Of a stretch of 64,000 bases of DNA, positions 48,897-57,803 are shown in pieces (position 1 is the first letter of the stretch; each line of letters starts with the position of its first letter). Origin of the DNA: Pseudomonas putida (lineage in GTDB: Bacteria; Pseudomonadota; Gammaproteobacteria; Pseudomonadales; Pseudomonadaceae); the NCBI RefSeq assembly GCF_002741075.1, contig NZ_CP016634.1, positions 5,632,501 to 5,696,500 on the forward strand, read 5' to 3'. Under the pieces are notes generated by a model, which was not told the origin of the DNA, ran no database searches, and worked only from the letters and a program-made list of their open reading frames with translations. Both the position numbers and the translations under genes were made by a program.

Positions 48897-50441
48897 TTAA
48901 TCCTGCAGTTGCAGGTTGGCCTGCTGGCGCAAAGTCGCGCCCAGGAAGTAGGCCGGTGCACGCCTGCGTGACAGCACCATCAACACGATCCCCAGCGCCG
49001 AGATGATCGCCGCGATCACGAATACCAGACCAAGTCCGGCGACGTGCGAGCCGCTGCCGAAGTCCGGCGAAGCACTGTCGATCGCAGTGCGCACGAAGAT
49101 GACCGACAGGATCACCCCTCCCACCAGCGGGCACAGGCCGCGCATGAAGAAGTGACGCAGGCTGCTGAACAGGCTGTGGCGGAAGTACCAGACACAGGCA
49201 TAGGCCGTCAGCGAATAGTAGAAGCAGATCATCATGCCCAGCGCAGTGATGGTGTCAGCCAGCACGTTCTCGCTCAGGGTGCGCATGGTCACGTAGAACA
49301 GACCAGCAGCGACACCGGCGCAGATCGTGGCATAGCGTGGGGTCTGCGAACGCGGGCAGACGCTGGCAAAGCGCTGCGGCACAGCACCGTAGTAACCCAT
49401 CGCGAGCAGGGTCCGCGCCGGCGACACGAAGGTCGACTGCAAGGACGCGGCGGTGCTCGCCAGCACGGCGATGGACATCAGGATCGCCAAAGGCCCCATG
49501 ACCGGACCGGCCAGGTGTGCAAAGACGTTCTCCTGGATACGCGGGTTGCCCAGGCCCAGGCCAACATCGCTGATCCCAGCGAACTGCAGGGTGGCGATGG
49601 CGGTGACCAAGTACAGACCCAGGATCAGCAACACCGTCCAGGTGGCCGCCTTGCCCGGAACTTCGTCACTGCCGATCGACTCTTCGCTCACGGTCAGACA
49701 CACGTCCCAACCCCAGAAGATGAAGATAGACAACGACAAACCTGCGGCGAACGCCGAGAAAGACTCCACGCCAAACGGGTTGAACCAGGCCAGGTCGAAT
49801 GCCAGCGGTGGCGGTGCGGTGGTTTCGCTGAAAGCGGCGAACGCAAAGCCGATCAGCACCAGCAACTGCAAAGCCACCAGGCCATACTGCACGGTCATTG
49901 TGGTGCCCATGCCGCGGCAGCAGATCCACACCGCCAGGGCGATGAACACACAACATGTGGAGATGTTCACCAACAAGTTGTCCGCCAACGCCGCCAGCTC
50001 ATGCTGGCCGGTGATCTGCGCAATGAACAGGTAGAAGAAATCGACGGCCACACCCGCCAGGTTGGACAACACGATGGTGGTGGCCACAACCAGCCCCCAG
50101 CCACCGATCCAGCCGATCATCGGCCCGAAGGCCCGTGCCGACCAAGTAAACGAGGTGCCACTGTCCGGCTCCGCGGCATTGAGCTCGCGATAGCCCAGCG
50201 CGACCAGCAGCATGGGCAGGAAGCCAACGATGAAAACGGCGGGAAGGTGGGCACCCACCTCACGCACGGTGGGGCCAAGGGCACCGGTCAGGGTATAGAC
50301 AGGGGCAATCGTGGAGATGCCCAGTACAACGCTGGCCAGCAGGCCCAAACGGCCTTTTGCCAGGCCTTTGCTGGCGCGCTGGGTGTTGCCTGCGTCGGTC
50401 GCCGCATCGGGTGGGCGGCCGGCTTCAGTGTATTCGCTCAT
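48897..50441 (-). CDS. APC-superfamily amino acid/polyamine permease (PuuP-like)
   Basis: A 514-residue polytopic protein of the APC superfamily with about twelve membrane segments. It starts LGLLASVVLGISTIAPVYTLTGALGPTVREVG after a polar N-terminal tail, and the central FWGWDVCLTVSEESIGSDEVPGKAA loop is characteristic of the putrescine importer branch (PuuP/PlaP-like). Its place after puuA-puuD on the same strand supports uptake of putrescine or a related amine. The gap of 112 bases to puuD contains a hairpin, so expression may be separate. Specificity is inferred. Confidence 0.82.
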   Translation of the reverse strand: MSEYTEAGRPPDAATDAGNTQRASKGLAKGRLGLLASVVLGISTIAPVYTLTGALGPTVREVGAHLPAVFIVGFLPMLLVALGYRELNAAEPDSGTSFTWSARAFGPMIGWIGGWGLVVATTIVLSNLAGVAVDFFYLFIAQITGQHELAALADNLLVNISTCCVFIALAVWICCRGMGTTMTVQYGLVALQLLVLIGFAFAAFSETTAPPPLAFDLAWFNPFGVESFSAFAAGLSLSIFIFWGWDVCLTVSEESIGSDEVPGKAATWTVLLILGLYLVTAIATLQFAGISDVGLGLGNPRIQENVFAHLAGPVMGPLAILMSIAVLASTAASLQSTFVSPARTLLAMGYYGAVPQRFASVCPRSQTPRYATICAGVAAGLFYVTMRTLSENVLADTITALGMMICFYYSLTAYACVWYFRHSLFSSLRHFFMRGLCPLVGGVILSVIFVRTAIDSASPDFGSGSHVAGLGLVFVIAAIISALGIVLMVLSRRRAPAYFLGATLRQQANLQLQD

Positions 50442-50474
50442 GAGTCTTTGCCGTAACTATTGGTATTGTTTTCA

Positions 50475-50496
50475 CGGGCCTTGCGAACAAGGCCCG
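50475..50496 (-). terminator. Hairpin between puuD and the permease gene
   Basis: CGGGCCTTG-CGAA-CAAGGCCCG is a perfect 9-bp stem with a stable CGAA loop. It is followed on the minus strand by TGAAAACAATACC without a T run, so it may reduce rather than stop readthrough. Confidence 0.6.
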
Positions 50497-50553
50497 CTTT
50501 CACTCATTGAAAGCTGTTGCAGGGAGCGGGTCATCCAAGACCTTCGGGTAACG

Positions 50554-51327
50554 TCAGAGTGTTTTCTGGCCTGAACCCTCCCGTGCAGCGTGGGCAATGC
50601 AGGCCTCACGGAATGCCTGGAACAGACTCCGGGAAACCGGGTTTTCGGCGAAACGCCATTCCGGGTGCCACTGCACACCGAGCACGAAACCCGGTGCATC
50701 AGGCATGGACACCGCTTCGATCAGGCCATCCGGGGCCCTTGCTTCGACACGCAGGCCAGGGGCCAGACGATCGATGCCCTGGCTGTGCAGCGAGTTGACC
50801 TCGAACTGCGCAGCCAGGCCCAAGCGCTCGAACAACCCTCCCGGCGTAACGCCGACGGGGTGTCGAGGGCTGTATTGCACCTCAAGCGGTGCGTCCTCAG
50901 GTTCTCGGTGATCCAGGTAGCCAGGCAACTCCTGCACGCGCTGGTGCAGGGTGCCGCCAAGGGCGACGTTCAGTTCCTGGAAACCACGGCAGATGCAGAA
51001 CACCGGTATACCGGCGGCAATGGCTGCCTGCAGCAACGGCAAGGTCAGGCGGTCACGCGCGGTGTCGTGCCGGGTCCCTTCCGCGCTGGGGGCGCCATTG
51101 TAATGATGCGGCTCGACATTAGAAGGCGAGCCGGTAAAAAGAATGCCATCGAGCCGAGCCAGCAGCGCCTGTGTGTCGCTGCCGCCGTCACGGGCCGGCA
51201 AGATCAGCGGCAGCCCCGCGAAGCCGGCCGCCTCCACGTACTTGTCGCCCACTGTGTGCGACGAGTTCTTCCCCACCTGCTGGCGGCAGGCGCTGACACC
51301 GATCAGAGGGACCGCATTTGCGCTCAT
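50554..51327 (-). CDS. puuD: Gamma-glutamyl-gamma-aminobutyrate hydrolase PuuD (class I glutamine-amidotransferase fold; SpuA/PauD)
   Basis: A 257-residue class I glutamine amidotransferase-like hydrolase. The nucleophile cysteine is in VFCICRGFQELNVALGG and the histidine-glutamate pair in VQWHPEW, as in E. coli PuuD, which releases GABA and glutamate from gamma-glutamyl-GABA. The ATG at 51325-51327 gives MSANAVPLIGVSAC; the frame reaches further back over puuA without meaning. Its start is four bases from the puuA stop, so the pair is one transcript with likely translational coupling. Pseudomonas names are spuA or pauD. Confidence 0.92.
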   Translation of the reverse strand: MSANAVPLIGVSACRQQVGKNSSHTVGDKYVEAAGFAGLPLILPARDGGSDTQALLARLDGILFTGSPSNVEPHHYNGAPSAEGTRHDTARDRLTLPLLQAAIAAGIPVFCICRGFQELNVALGGTLHQRVQELPGYLDHREPEDAPLEVQYSPRHPVGVTPGGLFERLGLAAQFEVNSLHSQGIDRLAPGLRVEARAPDGLIEAVSMPDAPGFVLGVQWHPEWRFAENPVSRSLFQAFREACIAHAAREGSGQKTL

Positions 51328-51331
51328 GGGC

Positions 51332-52714
51332 TTATACCGTGTGCAGGTACCAGTTGTACTCGAGGTCGGAGATCGACACTTCGAACTCGGCCAGCTCGCT
51401 TTCCTTGCAGGCCACGAAGATATCGATGTAGTCCGGGCTGATGTATTGGTTGAGGACTTCGCTGTCGTCCAGCGCACGCAAGGCATCGCGCAGGTTGTTC
51501 GGCAGGCTCTGCTCCAGCTGCTCGTACGAGTTGCCTTCGATCGGCTCACCCGGCTCGACCTGGTTGGTCAGACCGTGGTGGATACCTGCCAGGATGGCGG
51601 CGAGCATCAGGTACGGGTTGGCGTCGGCACCGGCCACACGGTGCTCGATGCGTACGTTCTCGCTGCTGTCGGTCGGCACGCGCAGGGCGACAGTGCGATT
51701 GTCCAGACCCCAGCTCGGTGCATTCGGCACGTAGAATTGCGCGCCGAAGCGGCGGTAGGAGTTGATGTTCGGGCAGAGAAACGCCATCGATGCCGGCATG
51801 GTTTCCAGCACACCGCCGATGGCGTGGCGCAGCGCATCGCTCTGGAGCGGGTCTTCGTTGGCGAAGATGTTCTTTCCGGTCTTCTTGTCCAGCAGCGAGA
51901 TGTGCACATGCAGGCCATTGCCCGCCTGGCCCGGGTAAGGCTTGGCCATGAAGGTGGTGTCCATTTCATGGTCGTAGGCGATGTTCTTGATCAGGCGCTT
52001 GAGCAGGATCGCGTAGTCACAGGCCTTGAGTGGGTCGGCCACGTGATGCAGGTTGACCTCGAACTGGGCCGGGGCGCTTTCCTTGACGATGGCGTCGGCC
52101 GGAATGCCTTGCTCCTTGGCCGCTTCCAGCATGTCCTGCAGGCAGTCGGCGTACTCGTCCAGGTCGTCGATCAGGTACACCTGGGTCGACTGCGGGCGCT
52201 TACCGGAGATCGGTGAGCGCGGCGGCTGCGGGCGACCGTTGAGGTTGTCCTGGTCGATCAGGTAGAACTCAAGCTCGAAGGCTGCGCAGATATCCAGGCC
52301 CAGTTCGTCGAATTTGGCGACTACCTGGCGCAGCACTTCGCGCGGGTCGGCGAAGAACGGGGCGCCGTCCAGCTCGTGCATGGTCATCAGCAGTTGTGCA
52401 GTAGGACGCTTCTGCCAAGGCTCGTCGGACAAAGTGCCAGGAATCGGGTAGCAGATGCGATCGGCATCGCCGATATCCAGGCCAAGGCCGGTGCTCTCCA
52501 CGGTCGAACCGTTGATATCCAGGGCAAACAACGACGCCGGCAGATTGATGCCTTTCTCGTATACCTTGTGCAGACTGGCGCGCTCGATGCGCTTGCCGCG
52601 TACCACACCATTCATGTCGGAAATCAGCAGATCGACGAACTGCGTGTCCGGATGAGCCTCTAGGAATTCATTCATCTCGCTGGAAGAACTGGCGCACGGG
52701 ATTACCGACGTCAT
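51332..52714 (-). CDS. puuA: Gamma-glutamylpolyamine synthetase (glutamine synthetase family, PuuA/PauA/SpuI)
   Basis: A 460-residue glutamine synthetase-fold ligase that adds glutamate to putrescine or another amine with ATP. Conserved GS elements: AAFELEFYLI, QFEVNLHHVADPLKACD, GNGLHVHISLLD, NSYRRFGAQFYVPN and RIEHRVAGADANPYLMLAA. The N-terminal VRGKRIERASLHKVYEKG is that of the polyamine group rather than true GlnA, which has a longer ending with the adenylylation tyrosine absent here. ATG 52712-52714 follows AAAGGA. It leads the puuA-puuD operon and is divergent from a LysR gene. Confidence 0.9.
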   Translation of the reverse strand: MTSVIPCASSSSEMNEFLEAHPDTQFVDLLISDMNGVVRGKRIERASLHKVYEKGINLPASLFALDINGSTVESTGLGLDIGDADRICYPIPGTLSDEPWQKRPTAQLLMTMHELDGAPFFADPREVLRQVVAKFDELGLDICAAFELEFYLIDQDNLNGRPQPPRSPISGKRPQSTQVYLIDDLDEYADCLQDMLEAAKEQGIPADAIVKESAPAQFEVNLHHVADPLKACDYAILLKRLIKNIAYDHEMDTTFMAKPYPGQAGNGLHVHISLLDKKTGKNIFANEDPLQSDALRHAIGGVLETMPASMAFLCPNINSYRRFGAQFYVPNAPSWGLDNRTVALRVPTDSSENVRIEHRVAGADANPYLMLAAILAGIHHGLTNQVEPGEPIEGNSYEQLEQSLPNNLRDALRALDDSEVLNQYISPDYIDIFVACKESELAEFEVSISDLEYNWYLHTV

Positions 52715-52922
52715 GGCTGTACATCCTTTGATTCGGGGCGGCGATGTGGAGGGAGACTGCTGGCGCCTCGCGGGCGGCGATGGTTGCTACTGTTGTTCTT
52801 TTCACTGTCCCATCGTGGGGATAGGGTGCGACCCGGTGTGCATTGATTCCCGGGGGCCGTTCCACTATAAAATGGCCTCAACGCAACAGACATTGGCATT
52901 TCGGCAAGCAGAGCGTGCATCG
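52715..52922. promoter_or_regulatory. puuA/LysR divergent intergenic region
   Basis: 208 bases holding both promoters. The right half is moderately AT-rich (CCACTATAAAATGG at about 52862). I find no copy of the GTGTCAA word seen near kauB and no clear palindrome. Confidence 0.35.
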
Positions 52923-53795
52923 ATGCAATATCAGATTACCCATGCCGACCTTTCCCTGGTCCTGGCCCTGGAACGCGGTCGATCACTGGCCAAGGCCGCC
53001 GAACTGCTCAAGGTAGACGTCTCGACGGTGTTCCGCTCGATTCGCCGACTGGAGTCGGCGCTGGGCACAGCGTTGTTCGTCAAGAGCCGCAAAGGCTACC
53101 TGCCCACCGATACCGCCCAGGCCCTGGCAGAGCAGGCCGAGCGCGCCGAGCAGGCGCTCGATGCCGCGCGCATCGCACTGACCAGCGGGGAACAGGTGGT
53201 CAGCGGTACCGTTCGTCTGACCTGCACCGAAGCCGTGATGCACAGCCTGCTACTGCCAGCGCTGGCCGATTTCATGTCGAACTACCCTGCCCTGTCGCTG
53301 GAATTGGGCACCTCCAACACGTTCGCCAACCTCAGTCGACGCGATGCCGACATCGCCCTGCGCCTGACCAACACACCGCCCGAGCACCTTGTCGGCCGCT
53401 GCCTGGGCTCCACGTCCTACGTGGTTTGCGGCCAGCCCCAGTGGCGCGAGCGCCTGGGCGAGTCGCACAGCAGCGTACCGTGGATCGCCCCGGACGATTC
53501 GATGCAGGACCACCCCACGGTGGTCTGGCGCAACCAGCAGTACCCGGGCCTCAATCCACGCTATCAGTGCAGCAGCATGTCGACCATCGCCCAACTCGTG
53601 AGCACCGGCCTCGGCGTAGCCGCATTACCAGACTACATGGTCGATGCGCTGCCCGAGGTCGAGGCCCTGAGCGGCCCTCTGCCTGGCTGCGACACCCAGC
53701 TGTGGCTGCTGACCCGCCCGGATTGCCGGGCCCTGCGCTCGGTCCAGACCTTGTTCGAAGAGTTGACCCCACGTCTGCGCGACGCCATGTTGTGA
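52923..53795 (+). CDS. LysR-family regulator divergent from puuA
   Basis: A 290-residue LysR protein. The helix-turn-helix lies in LSLVLALERGRSLAKAAELLKVDVSTVFRSIRRLESALG in outline, with the characteristic DVSTVFRSIR recognition helix (a serine-threonine-valine form, like the LysR group near BvgR/NhaR) and the effector domain begins after residue 90. The ATG at 52923 gives MQYQITHADLS; a second in-frame ATG at 52872 is possible. Divergence from puuA suggests a role in that operon besides PauR. A hairpin at 53851-53876 probably terminates it. Confidence 0.83.
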   Translation: MQYQITHADLSLVLALERGRSLAKAAELLKVDVSTVFRSIRRLESALGTALFVKSRKGYLPTDTAQALAEQAERAEQALDAARIALTSGEQVVSGTVRLTCTEAVMHSLLLPALADFMSNYPALSLELGTSNTFANLSRRDADIALRLTNTPPEHLVGRCLGSTSYVVCGQPQWRERLGESHSSVPWIAPDDSMQDHPTVVWRNQQYPGLNPRYQCSSMSTIAQLVSTGLGVAALPDYMVDALPEVEALSGPLPGCDTQLWLLTRPDCRALRSVQTLFEELTPRLRDAML

Positions 53796-53850
53796 GAACG
53801 CGCCATGCAGGCTTGTGCGCAGTCCCTGCCTCCCGTTATCGTCAGAGTCA

Positions 53851-53897
53851 AGCGTGCCGGTGTCTGCACCGGCGCTTTCGCGGGCAAGCCCGCGCCC
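53851..53897. terminator. Hairpin and partial REP after the LysR gene
   Basis: GCCGGTG-TCTG-CACCGGC is a stable stem, 56 bases past the LysR stop, and TTTCGCGGGCAAGCCCGCGCCC at 53876 is a shortened REP core. Confidence 0.55.
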
Positions 53898-54069
53898 TCA
53901 AGGGACAACGTCGCGTCTCTGCGGGGTTCCGCGAAGCAGCCAACATAGTCCGGACAGACCACCACCTGACAAAACAGCGCTTCCCTATTGGCTGGTGATT
54001 TTTTAAACTATCGAGTCCGCCTGCCCACTCTGGGCTGCACGCCTAACGCATTTGCTACTGAGGAAGACC

Positions 54070-54333
54070 ATGGCCCGCGTAACTGTTGAAGACTGCCTGG
54101 AACACGTGGATAACCGCTTCGAGCTGGTCATGCTCTCGACCAAGCGCGCCCGTCAGCTGGCCACCGGCGGCAAAGAGCCGCGCGTTGCATGGGAAAACGA
54201 CAAACCGACCGTCGTTGCCCTGCGCGAAATCGCTGAAGGTATCGTCACGCCTGAGTTCATCGCCGCCGAAGAGATCGTCACCGAAGATCCGGTCTTCGCA
54301 GCGTTCGAGGACGAGAACAACGAGGCTGTCTGA
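54070..54333 (+). CDS. rpoZ: DNA-directed RNA polymerase omega subunit
   Basis: An 87-residue protein, opening [30 protein letters not shown], the fully conserved omega signature; it aids folding and assembly of the beta-prime subunit and takes part in ppGpp response. It is followed 59 bases downstream by spoT, the standard rpoZ-spoT order. ATG 54070 follows GAGGAAG; the frame begins six codons earlier at a CTG-region start of no merit. The 274 bases upstream hold no other gene. Confidence 0.97.
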   Translation: MARVTVEDCLEHVDNRFELVMLSTKRARQLATGGKEPRVAWENDKPTVVALREIAEGIVTPEFIAAEEIVTEDPVFAAFEDENNEAV

Positions 54334-54392
54334 TCCATGCCTGGTCGACATCGTGCGGCACAAGGCCTTCTCTCTCGGCCGGAGGTGAACCC

Positions 54393-56501
54393 ATGCCGGG
54401 TATAGAAGCCCTCGCCGAACGGCTGTCGACCTACCTCGGCCCCGACCAGGTCAACCTGGTCCGCCGGGCCTATTTTTACGCCGAACAGGCGCACGATGGC
54501 CAACGCCGCCGCAGCGGCGAGCCCTACGTGACCCATCCGCTGGCCGTGGCCAGCATCCTGGCCGACATGCACATGGACCATCAGAGCCTGATGGCCGCCA
54601 TGCTGCACGATGTGATCGAAGACACCGGCATCGCCAAGGAAGCCCTCTGCCAGCAATTCGGCGAGACCGTCGCCGAACTGGTCGACGGGGTCAGCAAGCT
54701 GACCCAGATGAACTTCGAGACCAAGGCCGAAGCCCAGGCCGAAAACTTCCAGAAGATGGCCATGGCCATGGCCCGCGACATCCGCGTGATCCTGGTCAAA
54801 CTGGCCGACCGCCTGCACAACATGCGCACCCTGGAAGTGCTCTCTGGCGAAAAACGCCGGCGCATCGCCAAGGAAACCCTCGAGATCTACGCCCCCATCG
54901 CCAACCGGCTGGGCATGCACAACGTGCGCGTGGAGTTCGAAGACCTCGGTTTCAAGGCGATGCACCCGATGCGCTCCTCGCTGATCCACCGCGCCGTCAA
55001 GAGCGCCCGTGGCAACCGCAAGGAAATCGTCGCCAAGATCGAACAGTCGCTGGCCAACTGCCTGGCCGCGGACGGCATCGAGGGCGAGGTCAGCGGCCGG
55101 CAGAAACACCTCTATGGCATCTACAAGAAGATGCGCGGCAAGCGCCGCGCCTTCAACGAGATCATGGACGTGTATGCCTTCCGCATCATCGTCGACAAGG
55201 TCGACACCTGCTACCGCGTGCTCGGCGCCGTACACAACCTGTACAAGCCGCTGCCTGGCCGCTTCAAGGACTACATCGCGATCCCCAAGGCCAACGGCTA
55301 CCAGTCGCTGCATACGACGCTGTTCGGCATGCATGGCGTACCCATCGAGATCCAGATCCGCACCCGCGAAATGGAAGAGATGGCCAACAACGGGATCGCT
55401 GCGCACTGGCTGTACAAGTCCAACGAGGACGAACAGCCCAAGGGCAACCATGCCCGCGCCCGCCAGTGGGTCAAGGGCATCCTCGAGTTGCAGCAACGCG
55501 CCGGCAACTCCCTGGAGTTCATCGAAAGCGTCAAGATCGATCTGTTCCCGGACGAAGTATACGTCTTCACGCCCAAGGGCCGGATCATGGAGCTGCCCAA
55601 AGGCTCCACCGCCGTCGACTTCGCCTACGCGGTGCACACCGACGTCGGCAACAGCTGCATCGCCTGCCGTATCAATCGCCGCCTGGCACCGCTGTCCGAG
55701 CCACTGCAAAGTGGCTCGACGGTAGAGATCGTCAGCGCGCCGGGTGCTCGCCCGAATCCCGCGTGGCTCAATTTCGTGGTCACCGGCAAGGCGCGCACCC
55801 ATATTCGCCATGCACTCAAACAGCAGCGCCGGTCCGAGTCGATCAGCCTGGGCGAACGCCTGCTGAACAAGGTCCTTACCGGCTTCGACAGCAGCCTGGA
55901 GAAGATTGCGCCGGAGCGCATCCAGTCCATCCTCAGCGAGTACCGCCTAGAGCTGCTCGAGGATCTGCTCGAAGACATCGGCCTGGGAAACCGCATGGCC
56001 TACGTCGTGGCCCGTCGCCTGTTGTCCGCCGAAGGCGAGCAACTGCCCGCGCCAGAAGGCCCGCTGGCCATCCGTGGCACCGAAGGCCTGGTGCTCAGCT
56101 ACGCCAAGTGCTGCACCCCGATCCCTGGCGACCCGATCGTCGGCCACCTGTCGGCGGGCAAAGGCATGGTCGTGCACCTGGAAAACTGCCGCAACATTAG
56201 TGAAATCCGCCACAACCCAGAAAAATGCGTACAGCTTTCCTGGGCCAAGGACATCACCGGCGAATTCAATGTCGAATTGCGTGTCGAGCTGGAGCACCAG
56301 CGTGGCCTGATCGCCCTGCTGGCCAGCAGCGTCAACGCCGCCGATGGCAATATCGAAAAAATCAGCATGGACGAACGCGACGGCCGTATCAGCGTGGTCC
56401 AACTGGTGGTCAGCGTGCGCGATCGCGTGCACCTGGCCCGCGTGATCAAGAAGTTGCGTACCCTGACCGGCGTGGTCCGCATCACCCGCATGCGTACGTA
56501 G
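54393..56501 (+). CDS. spoT: Bifunctional (p)ppGpp synthetase/hydrolase SpoT
   Basis: A 702-residue RelA/SpoT protein. The hydrolase domain has the HD motif at His72-Asp73 with the HDVIED stretch (residues 72-77); the synthetase domain contains GRQKHLYGIYKKM and the RIIVDKVDTCYRVLG block; a TGS domain (VYVFTPKGRIMELPKG) and an ACT domain (LRVELEHQRGLIALLASS) follow. An intact HD site with a SpoT-type synthetase argues for hydrolase-dominant SpoT instead of RelA. It sets the alarmone level in starvation. It precedes ridA by 21 bases, so rpoZ-spoT-ridA is an operon. Confidence 0.96.
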   Translation: MPGIEALAERLSTYLGPDQVNLVRRAYFYAEQAHDGQRRRSGEPYVTHPLAVASILADMHMDHQSLMAAMLHDVIEDTGIAKEALCQQFGETVAELVDGVSKLTQMNFETKAEAQAENFQKMAMAMARDIRVILVKLADRLHNMRTLEVLSGEKRRRIAKETLEIYAPIANRLGMHNVRVEFEDLGFKAMHPMRSSLIHRAVKSARGNRKEIVAKIEQSLANCLAADGIEGEVSGRQKHLYGIYKKMRGKRRAFNEIMDVYAFRIIVDKVDTCYRVLGAVHNLYKPLPGRFKDYIAIPKANGYQSLHTTLFGMHGVPIEIQIRTREMEEMANNGIAAHWLYKSNEDEQPKGNHARARQWVKGILELQQRAGNSLEFIESVKIDLFPDEVYVFTPKGRIMELPKGSTAVDFAYAVHTDVGNSCIACRINRRLAPLSEPLQSGSTVEIVSAPGARPNPAWLNFVVTGKARTHIRHALKQQRRSESISLGERLLNKVLTGFDSSLEKIAPERIQSILSEYRLELLEDLLEDIGLGNRMAYVVARRLLSAEGEQLPAPEGPLAIRGTEGLVLSYAKCCTPIPGDPIVGHLSAGKGMVVHLENCRNISEIRHNPEKCVQLSWAKDITGEFNVELRVELEHQRGLIALLASSVNAADGNIEKISMDERDGRISVVQLVVSVRDRVHLARVIKKLRTLTGVVRITRMRT

Positions 56502-56522
56502 TCCGTCAACCAAGGAGTCATC

Positions 56523-56903
56523 ATGACCAAGACCGTCATCAACAGCGACAAGGCCCCAGCCGCCATCGGCACCTACTCCCAGGCGATCAAGGCCGGCAAC
56601 ACCGTGTACATGTCCGGCCAGATCCCGCTGGACCCGAAAACCATGGAACTGGTCGAGGGCTTCGAAGCCCAGACCGTCCAGGTCTTCGAGAACCTCAAGG
56701 CCGTCGCCGAAGCCGCTGGCGGTTCGTTCAAGGACATCGTCAAGCTGAACATCTTCCTCACCGACCTGAGCCACTTCGCCAAGGTCAACGAGATCATGGG
56801 CCGTTACTTCGAGCAGCCTTACCCAGCGCGCGCCGCTATCGGCGTTGCCGCTCTGCCGAAAGGCTCCCAGGTCGAGATGGACGCGATCCTGGTCATCGAG
56901 TGA
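56523..56903 (+). CDS. ridA: RidA (2-iminobutanoate/2-iminopropanoate deaminase)
   Basis: A 126-residue RidA family protein: [23 protein letters not shown], the central [22 protein letters not shown], and [22 protein letters not shown] with the arginine and glutamate that hydrolyse reactive 2-aminoacrylate-derived imines. The full-length E. coli-like form, better conserved than the dad-operon RidA homologue. Third gene after spoT; the start follows AAGGAG. Confidence 0.95.
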   Translation: MTKTVINSDKAPAAIGTYSQAIKAGNTVYMSGQIPLDPKTMELVEGFEAQTVQVFENLKAVAEAAGGSFKDIVKLNIFLTDLSHFAKVNEIMGRYFEQPYPARAAIGVAALPKGSQVEMDAILVIE

Positions 56904-56959
56904 TGCCTCCGGTGGCGGGCGCCCTGCCCGTCACCTTCCCTGCCCCAAGGTTCTACACC

Positions 56960-57685
56960 ATGCGCCATGCCCTGCCCCTTGCACTGGCAGCCCTGCTCCT
57001 GGGCGGCTGTGCCAGTCACAAGCCCGAAGACTACAACGGCACCTGGATCAACCAGGACGCCATCGATGCCGCCGACGGTGGCAGCCTGCACCAAGCCCTG
57101 AGCCAAAAGGGCCCGGTACTTGAATGGAAAATCGACACCGCCAACCAGCAAGCCAGCTACAGCAACGGCTTCGAGGCAGTCGATGGTTACCTGAGCGCCA
57201 AGGAAGACCAGTGGCAGGCCAGCTTCACAGGTGGTCAGACCGAGCAACTGAGCCTCAGTGGCGACAAACTGCGCGTCACCTCGCAAACCGGCGACAAACA
57301 GACCTTCGTGAAGGCGCCGGCAGCTCCCGCCAACGCACCGCTTGGCAGCAGCTTTGAAAAGGCGCTGTACACCGCCTATCTGGGCGGCGAATGGAAGATC
57401 GTCGAGGGCCCGGGCAAAGGTGCAACGGTGCGCTTCGCCGACAACGGCAGCGTGACCGGCCTGCCCAATCTCGATCGCTATGCCCTGTGCCTGGCGGGCG
57501 ATTGCGCCGACATGGGCGGCGGCAACGACAGCCTGTGGCTGGAGCGCAACCAACGCGGCGCGCCGTGGGTATTCAAGCGCGATGGCGACACGCTGGAGAT
57601 CTTCCAGGCCGTAAACCATGCGCAGCCGGATGAAAAGCCACAGTTGGCAGCCGGGAAGCGCCAGTGGGTGCTGGAGCTCAACTGA
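56960..57685 (+). CDS. Putative lipoprotein of unknown function
   Basis: A 241-residue protein with a lipoprotein signal peptide (MRHALPLALAALLLGGC, lipobox LGGC ending at residue 17). Two repeated-looking regions of short beta strands follow (DYNGTWINQDAID... and LGGEWKIVEGPGKG), suggesting a lipocalin-like or META-like beta fold. I do not recognise the family. It begins 56 bases after ridA, without clear Shine-Dalgarno, and may be in the rpoZ-spoT-ridA transcript. The end is followed by a REP doublet. Confidence 0.75.
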   Translation: MRHALPLALAALLLGGCASHKPEDYNGTWINQDAIDAADGGSLHQALSQKGPVLEWKIDTANQQASYSNGFEAVDGYLSAKEDQWQASFTGGQTEQLSLSGDKLRVTSQTGDKQTFVKAPAAPANAPLGSSFEKALYTAYLGGEWKIVEGPGKGATVRFADNGSVTGLPNLDRYALCLAGDCADMGGGNDSLWLERNQRGAPWVFKRDGDTLEIFQAVNHAQPDEKPQLAAGKRQWVLELN

Positions 57686-57693
57686 ACACCGTC

Positions 57694-57783
57694 CCTGTGG
57701 GAGCGGGCGTGCCCGCGAACACCGGCGAAGCCGGTGCCATACCCCGCGTTGCATTCTTCGCGGGCAAGCCTGCTCCCACAGAG
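57694..57783. repeat. Long REP doublet with conserved linker
   Basis: TGTGGGAGCGGGCGTGCCCGCGAAC at 57696, a hairpin ACCGGCGAAGCCGGT at 57721, a linker (CCATACCCCGCGTTGCAT) and an inverse REP TTCGCGGGCAAGCCTGCTCCCACAG at 57757. The hairpin and linker match, in inverse orientation, the doublet at 29452-29560. Confidence 0.8.
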
Positions 57784-57803
57784 ATTCGCATCAACTCCGA
57801 GTA

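Noticed and set aside
54153..55811. Long minus-strand open frame (552 codons) opposite spoT
   Set aside because: It mirrors spoT codon for codon in a high-GC gene; composition is poor in normal protein features and no ribosome site or neighbour supports it.
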